From Eubacteriales bacterium (GTDB lineage: Bacteria > Bacillota > Clostridia > Peptostreptococcales > Anaerovoracaceae): a DNA stretch of 7,913 nt. The notes beneath the pieces were generated by a model, which saw only the letters and a list, made by a program, of their open reading frames with translations, was not told the DNA's origin and searched no databases. Positions 5,886 to 7,913 of this stretch are shown here, in pieces. The translations under genes were made by a program, and so were the position numbers. The DNA is taken from the NCBI GenBank assembly GCA_028691625.1, contig JAQUYZ010000060.1, positions 1-7,913 on the forward strand, read 5' to 3'. Position 1 is the stretch's first letter; every line of letters starts with the position of its first letter.

Positions 5886-6869
5886 TTATTCCAGGCCCTC
5901 CTTCAGATTTTCAGCATTTTGTTTCATTAATGACAGGTATGTGGCGCCGCTTTCAAGTTCCGCCTTCGTCACGTTATGACAGGAGTGGAACAGCAGCAGC
6001 TTTGCCCCCGTTTCCGCACTGATGGATTCGGCAACATTCGGATTTTCTATTTCGGCATAATATATCACAGGTATTTTTTCTTCTCTTATTTTTTCAATTA
6101 ACCCTGCTACTGTTTTGGCACTGGGCTCCGTTTCCGAAGAGCAGGAGTCGAAAGCGGCCTCATAGTGAAGTCCATACCGCTGTGTGAAATAGTAAAGGGC
6201 AAATCTGCTGCCGAATATGATTTCGTCTCTTTTCCCGCTGCTCACAACGGACTTGAATTCCGCATCCAATGCGTCCAATTCCTTGCTGTACCGGGCAGCG
6301 TTCTCCGTATAATACAGCTCATTGACAGGATCTGCCCTGCACAAGGCATCTCTGATGTTCGCAGCCATAACCTTGGCGAACAAGGGGTCCGTCCAAATAT
6401 GAGGATCATATTGATGTCCATGGTCGGACTCATGCCCGGTATCCTCCTCATCATGGTGATGTTCTCCCCCAATCTCCTCGGTGCTGACGAGCTCGATTCC
6501 CCGCGACACATTCAGGACAGCACTGGCAGAATCCGATGCCTGCATGCCCTCAATGATCTTTTGAGCCCAGGCTTCCATATACTCCCCCGTAAAGATAAAC
6601 AAGTCTGATTCATTTATTTTCATGATGTCAGACGGTGTCGGCTCATAAGAATGGGTTTCCACTCCAGGCGGAAGCAGCAGTGTTACTTCGGCCTTATCCC
6701 CTGCGATCTGACGCGCAAAATCATACTGAGGAAACAGAGTTGCAACAATTTTCAGCTTCCCGCTCATTTCACCCTTAACCGCCGGTACATCCTCCTGATC
6801 AGGCACACAGCCTGTCTGCAGAGAAATAAAAAATAATGCGGTGAGGATCAGGGCCATTATTTTCTTCAT
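5886..6869 (-). CDS. znuA: Zinc-binding lipoprotein of ABC importer (ZnuA/AdcA family)
   Basis: Extracellular substrate-binding protein of cluster A-I, anchored as a lipoprotein. An N-terminal basic and hydrophobic signal (1-20) ends in the lipobox LQTGC, with cysteine 21 lipidated. Known ligand positions include H73 in ETHSYEPTP and H157 in DPHIWTDP. A His/Asp/Glu-rich loop (about 136-152) between them is typical of zinc rather than manganese members. The third classical histidine (HDAFGYF in the family) aligns with R222 of SRFALYYF; as I recall, related clostridial proteins also have RF here, together with the FHSCHNV motif (294-300), whose histidines might compensate. The mature core is about 305 residues, of normal length. 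ATG overlaps the TGA of the upstream regulator (6866-6869), with GGAGGAG about 8 nt upstream. It is the second gene of the operon and probably repressed in high zinc. Confidence 0.93.
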   Translation of the reverse strand: MKKIMALILTALFFISLQTGCVPDQEDVPAVKGEMSGKLKIVATLFPQYDFARQIAGDKAEVTLLLPPGVETHSYEPTPSDIMKINESDLFIFTGEYMEAWAQKIIEGMQASDSASAVLNVSRGIELVSTEEIGGEHHHDEEDTGHESDHGHQYDPHIWTDPLFAKVMAANIRDALCRADPVNELYYTENAARYSKELDALDAEFKSVVSSGKRDEIIFGSRFALYYFTQRYGLHYEAAFDSCSSETEPSAKTVAGLIEKIREEKIPVIYYAEIENPNVAESISAETGAKLLLFHSCHNVTKAELESGATYLSLMKQNAENLKEGLE

Positions 6870-7327
6870 TTGTTATCTCCTCCCGTTTTTCTGAATGCAG
6901 CCCCTCTTACATTGAATTTCCCGGCGCAAGTGCCGCATTGACCGTACAGCACCGTCTTGGAATGATCCACATGAAAATCGTGATGGTCCCTGATATGGGA
7001 GTCCATTTCTCCAAGATAATCACATTCCAGATGAAACAGCTGCCCGCAGTCTACACATTTCAAATGGTAATGCCTGCTGCATCCGTTGTTCTGATCCATA
7101 AACTGATAGCAGGCGCTTTTTCCCCCTTCGATAAAATATCTCCGTACGATGCCCTGGGATACCAGTTTGTCCAGATATCGGTACACCGTTGTCTTGCCAA
7201 CCTCAGTTTTTTCTGCATTCAAAGTACGAATAATTTCATCCGCAGTGATGTGACGATCTTTATTTTTCAGCAGGCAATCCATAATTTGATCCCTCTGCTT
7301 CGTTTTATAAGAAGTTGAAGCTGCCAT
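6866..7327 (-). CDS. zur: Fur-family metalloregulator, Zur-like
   Basis: Dimeric zinc-responsive repressor, first gene of the uptake operon. The 153 residues have the Fur layout: N-terminal winged helix (about 8-75) with recognition helix TTVYRYLDKLVSQGI, then a dimerisation domain. Paired structural-zinc motifs CVDC (91, 94) and CGTC (131, 134) are present. Candidate sensory ligands lie in RHYHLKC (H86, H88), H99/E101 and HVDH (119, 122). The start is ATG at 7325-7327 because AAAGGAGG lies 8 nt upstream; a TTG 21 nt further up falls inside the operator and has no ribosome site. Its TGA overlaps the znuA ATG, so coupling is expected. PerR or Fur cannot be excluded from sequence alone, but placement in a zinc importer operon favours Zur. 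Autoregulation is inferred from the palindrome. Confidence 0.88.
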   Translation of the reverse strand: MAASTSYKTKQRDQIMDCLLKNKDRHITADEIIRTLNAEKTEVGKTTVYRYLDKLVSQGIVRRYFIEGGKSACYQFMDQNNGCSRHYHLKCVDCGQLFHLECDYLGEMDSHIRDHHDFHVDHSKTVLYGQCGTCAGKFNVRGAAFRKTGGDNK

Positions 7328-7335
7328 TTCTTTTC

Positions 7336-7343
7336 CCTCCTTT
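7336..7343 (-). promoter_or_regulatory. Ribosome binding site fixing the zur start
   Basis: AAAGGAGG on the minus strand, 8 nt before ATG at 7325-7327. It rules out the longer TTG reading that would begin at 7348. Confidence 0.8.
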
Positions 7344-7346
7344 GGC

Positions 7347-7371
7347 AAATATGAAACTGAGTTTCATATTT
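7347..7371 (-). promoter_or_regulatory. Perfect 25-bp palindromic operator, probable Zur box
   Basis: Two perfect 12-bp arms, AAATATGAAACT and AGTTTCATATTT, surround one central base (7359). The core TGAAACT-n-AGTTTCA has the 7-1-7 geometry typical of Fur-family boxes, though its bases differ from the Bacillus subtilis Zur and PerR consensus. It begins 2 bp downstream of the -10 box and covers the predicted transcription start, a position suited to repression. Confidence 0.8.
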
Positions 7372-7373
7372 AC

Positions 7374-7403
7374 ATTATATTCTTCCCAATTATTTGCTGT
7401 CAA
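7374..7403 (-). promoter_or_regulatory. Consensus sigma-A promoter of the zur-znuACB operon
   Basis: On the minus strand a perfect TTGACA (7398-7403) and a perfect TATAAT (7374-7379) are separated by 18 bp. Transcription should start near 7367, inside the palindrome, giving a leader of about 40 nt. Confidence 0.85.
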
Positions 7404-7452
7404 TACTTTCATTTTTATCCCTTCTTCACTGCATCTATGCAAAACCGACGCG

Positions 7453-7485
7453 AAAAGTCCCCGGACATTCAATCCGAGGACTTTT
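7453..7485 (-). terminator. Intrinsic terminator after the DtxR-family gene
   Basis: An 8-bp stem AAAAGTCC / GGACTTTT (7453-7460 with 7478-7485) is followed inward by one mismatch, a 3-bp CGG / CCG stem and a 9-nt loop. The minus strand ends in TTTT. It lies 61 nt beyond the stop of the upstream minus-strand gene and before the zinc operon promoter, so it separates the two units. The plus strand also has TTTTGTTT, but no plus-strand gene ends here. Confidence 0.75.
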
Positions 7486-7546
7486 GTTTCAACGTATATG
7501 CTTCTGATTCTTCTCGCTTTGTTTTTCTGACAACCGGATCAGCCCG

Positions 7547-7913
7547 TTATCTGTTGGCTTCTACCCAATCCTTTATTTTATGAAAGGAATCTTCACTTAG
7601 AACATGTTCAATCCGGCAGGCATCTGCCATTGCCGTTTCTTCTTCGACCTGAAGCGCGCGAACAAGATACTCGGTGATCAGCTGATGCCTTTCATAGATC
7701 TGTGTGGCCTTCTGATTCCCCTGCTCTGTCAGATGAATGCCGTCGTCCTCCATAGTAATATATCCGGCCTTTTTCAGAATGCCCATCGCTCTGCTGATGC
7801 TCGCCTTGGTGTAATCCAACTCATTGGCGATATCAATGGAGCGAACGAAGCCCTTCTTGTTCTGCAGGATCAAAATGGTTTCCAGATAGTTTTCACAGGA
7901 TTCTTGAATTCTC
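7547..7913 (-). CDS. DtxR/MntR-family metal-dependent regulator, start beyond the window
   Basis: Small metal-responsive repressor; 121 residues are visible and the reading frame is still open at the window edge. The visible start RIQESCENYLETI matches the first helix of the family, so only a few residues should be missing. TTG at 7873 is not the start, since the conserved helix lies upstream of it. A winged helix follows (GFVRSIDIANEL...SISRAMGILKKAGYI), then the dimerisation and metal domain with ERHQLI and DACRIEHVLS; the Cys, Glu and His there match the Cys-Glu-His set of DtxR. The protein ends soon after, so the SH3-like third domain is absent, as in MntR. The position of DtxR Met10 / MntR Asp8 appears to be Asn (ENY). 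The metal could be iron or manganese. It forms a separate unit from the zinc operon. Family sure; metal not. Confidence 0.9.
   Translation of the reverse strand, partial: RIQESCENYLETILILQNKKGFVRSIDIANELDYTKASISRAMGILKKAGYITMEDDGIHLTEQGNQKATQIYERHQLITEYLVRALQVEEETAMADACRIEHVLSEDSFHKIKDWVEANR

Noticed and set aside
6165..6608. 147-codon open frame on the plus strand opposite znuA
   Set aside because: Antisense to a clearly conserved gene, with no ribosome site or recognisable domain; a codon-use shadow.
7325..7348. Longer reading of the Zur-like regulator from TTG at 7348
   Set aside because: The TTG lies inside the operator, has no ribosome binding site upstream, and a strong AAAGGAGG sits correctly before ATG at 7327.
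7315..7530. 71-codon plus-strand open frame over the zinc operon promoter
   Set aside because: It runs across the promoter, palindrome and terminator, which better explain this region, and lacks a ribosome site.
7535..7552. Weak hairpin at the end of the DtxR-family gene
   Set aside because: Contains a mismatch in a 6-bp stem; the stronger hairpin at 7453-7485 is the better terminator.

Overview
The window looks like a chromosomal segment of a low-to-moderate GC Firmicute, most likely an anaerobic member of the Clostridia. This rests on the strong AAGGAGG ribosome binding sites, sigma-A type promoters with near-consensus boxes, intrinsic terminators, a lipoprotein zinc-binding protein of the clostridial subfamily, and an EAL-HDOD protein. 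No mobile element, CRISPR array, tRNA or rRNA is visible. The species is not identified.

Layout, left to right. (1) Bases 1-1159, plus strand: an alanine racemase (alr) whose catalytic body is intact but whose 5' end is broken. The conserved frame meets an in-frame TGA at 50-52 and has no usable start codon before the catalytic lysine. A terminator follows. (2) 1199-2332, minus strand: a membrane-anchored PAS-GGDEF diguanylate cyclase with an intact active site and a product-inhibition site, starting at TTG. (3) 2333-2609: a divergent intergenic region with one promoter for each direction. (4) 2610-2921, plus strand: thioredoxin, closed by a bidirectional terminator. (5) 3027-4238, minus strand: a degenerate EAL-HDOD signalling protein starting at GTG, with its own consensus promoter. 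(6) 4351-7327, minus strand: a tightly packed zinc-uptake operon read as Fur-family regulator (Zur-like), zinc-binding lipoprotein, ATPase, permease. Its junctions overlap by 4 nt or abut. A consensus promoter and a perfect 25-bp palindrome lie directly upstream. (7) 7547 to the right edge, minus strand: a small DtxR/MntR-family regulator cut by the window edge, followed by its own terminator.

How the genes work together. The zinc block is a self-contained homeostasis unit. The regulator probably senses zinc and shuts off its own promoter through the palindrome, so that regulator and transporter are controlled as one. The neighbouring DtxR-type regulator is a second metal-responsive factor in a separate transcription unit. 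The GGDEF and EAL-HDOD proteins are a putative cyclic-di-GMP maker and a probable non-catalytic EAL/HDOD signalling partner on either side of thioredoxin. Each has its own promoter, so any functional link is only inferred.

The gene content is mostly ordinary core and housekeeping biology. I did not find a convincing new system. The points most worth a second look are the broken alr start, the 25-bp operator, a histidine-to-arginine change at a zinc ligand of the binding protein, and the non-AUG starts of both cyclic-di-GMP genes.
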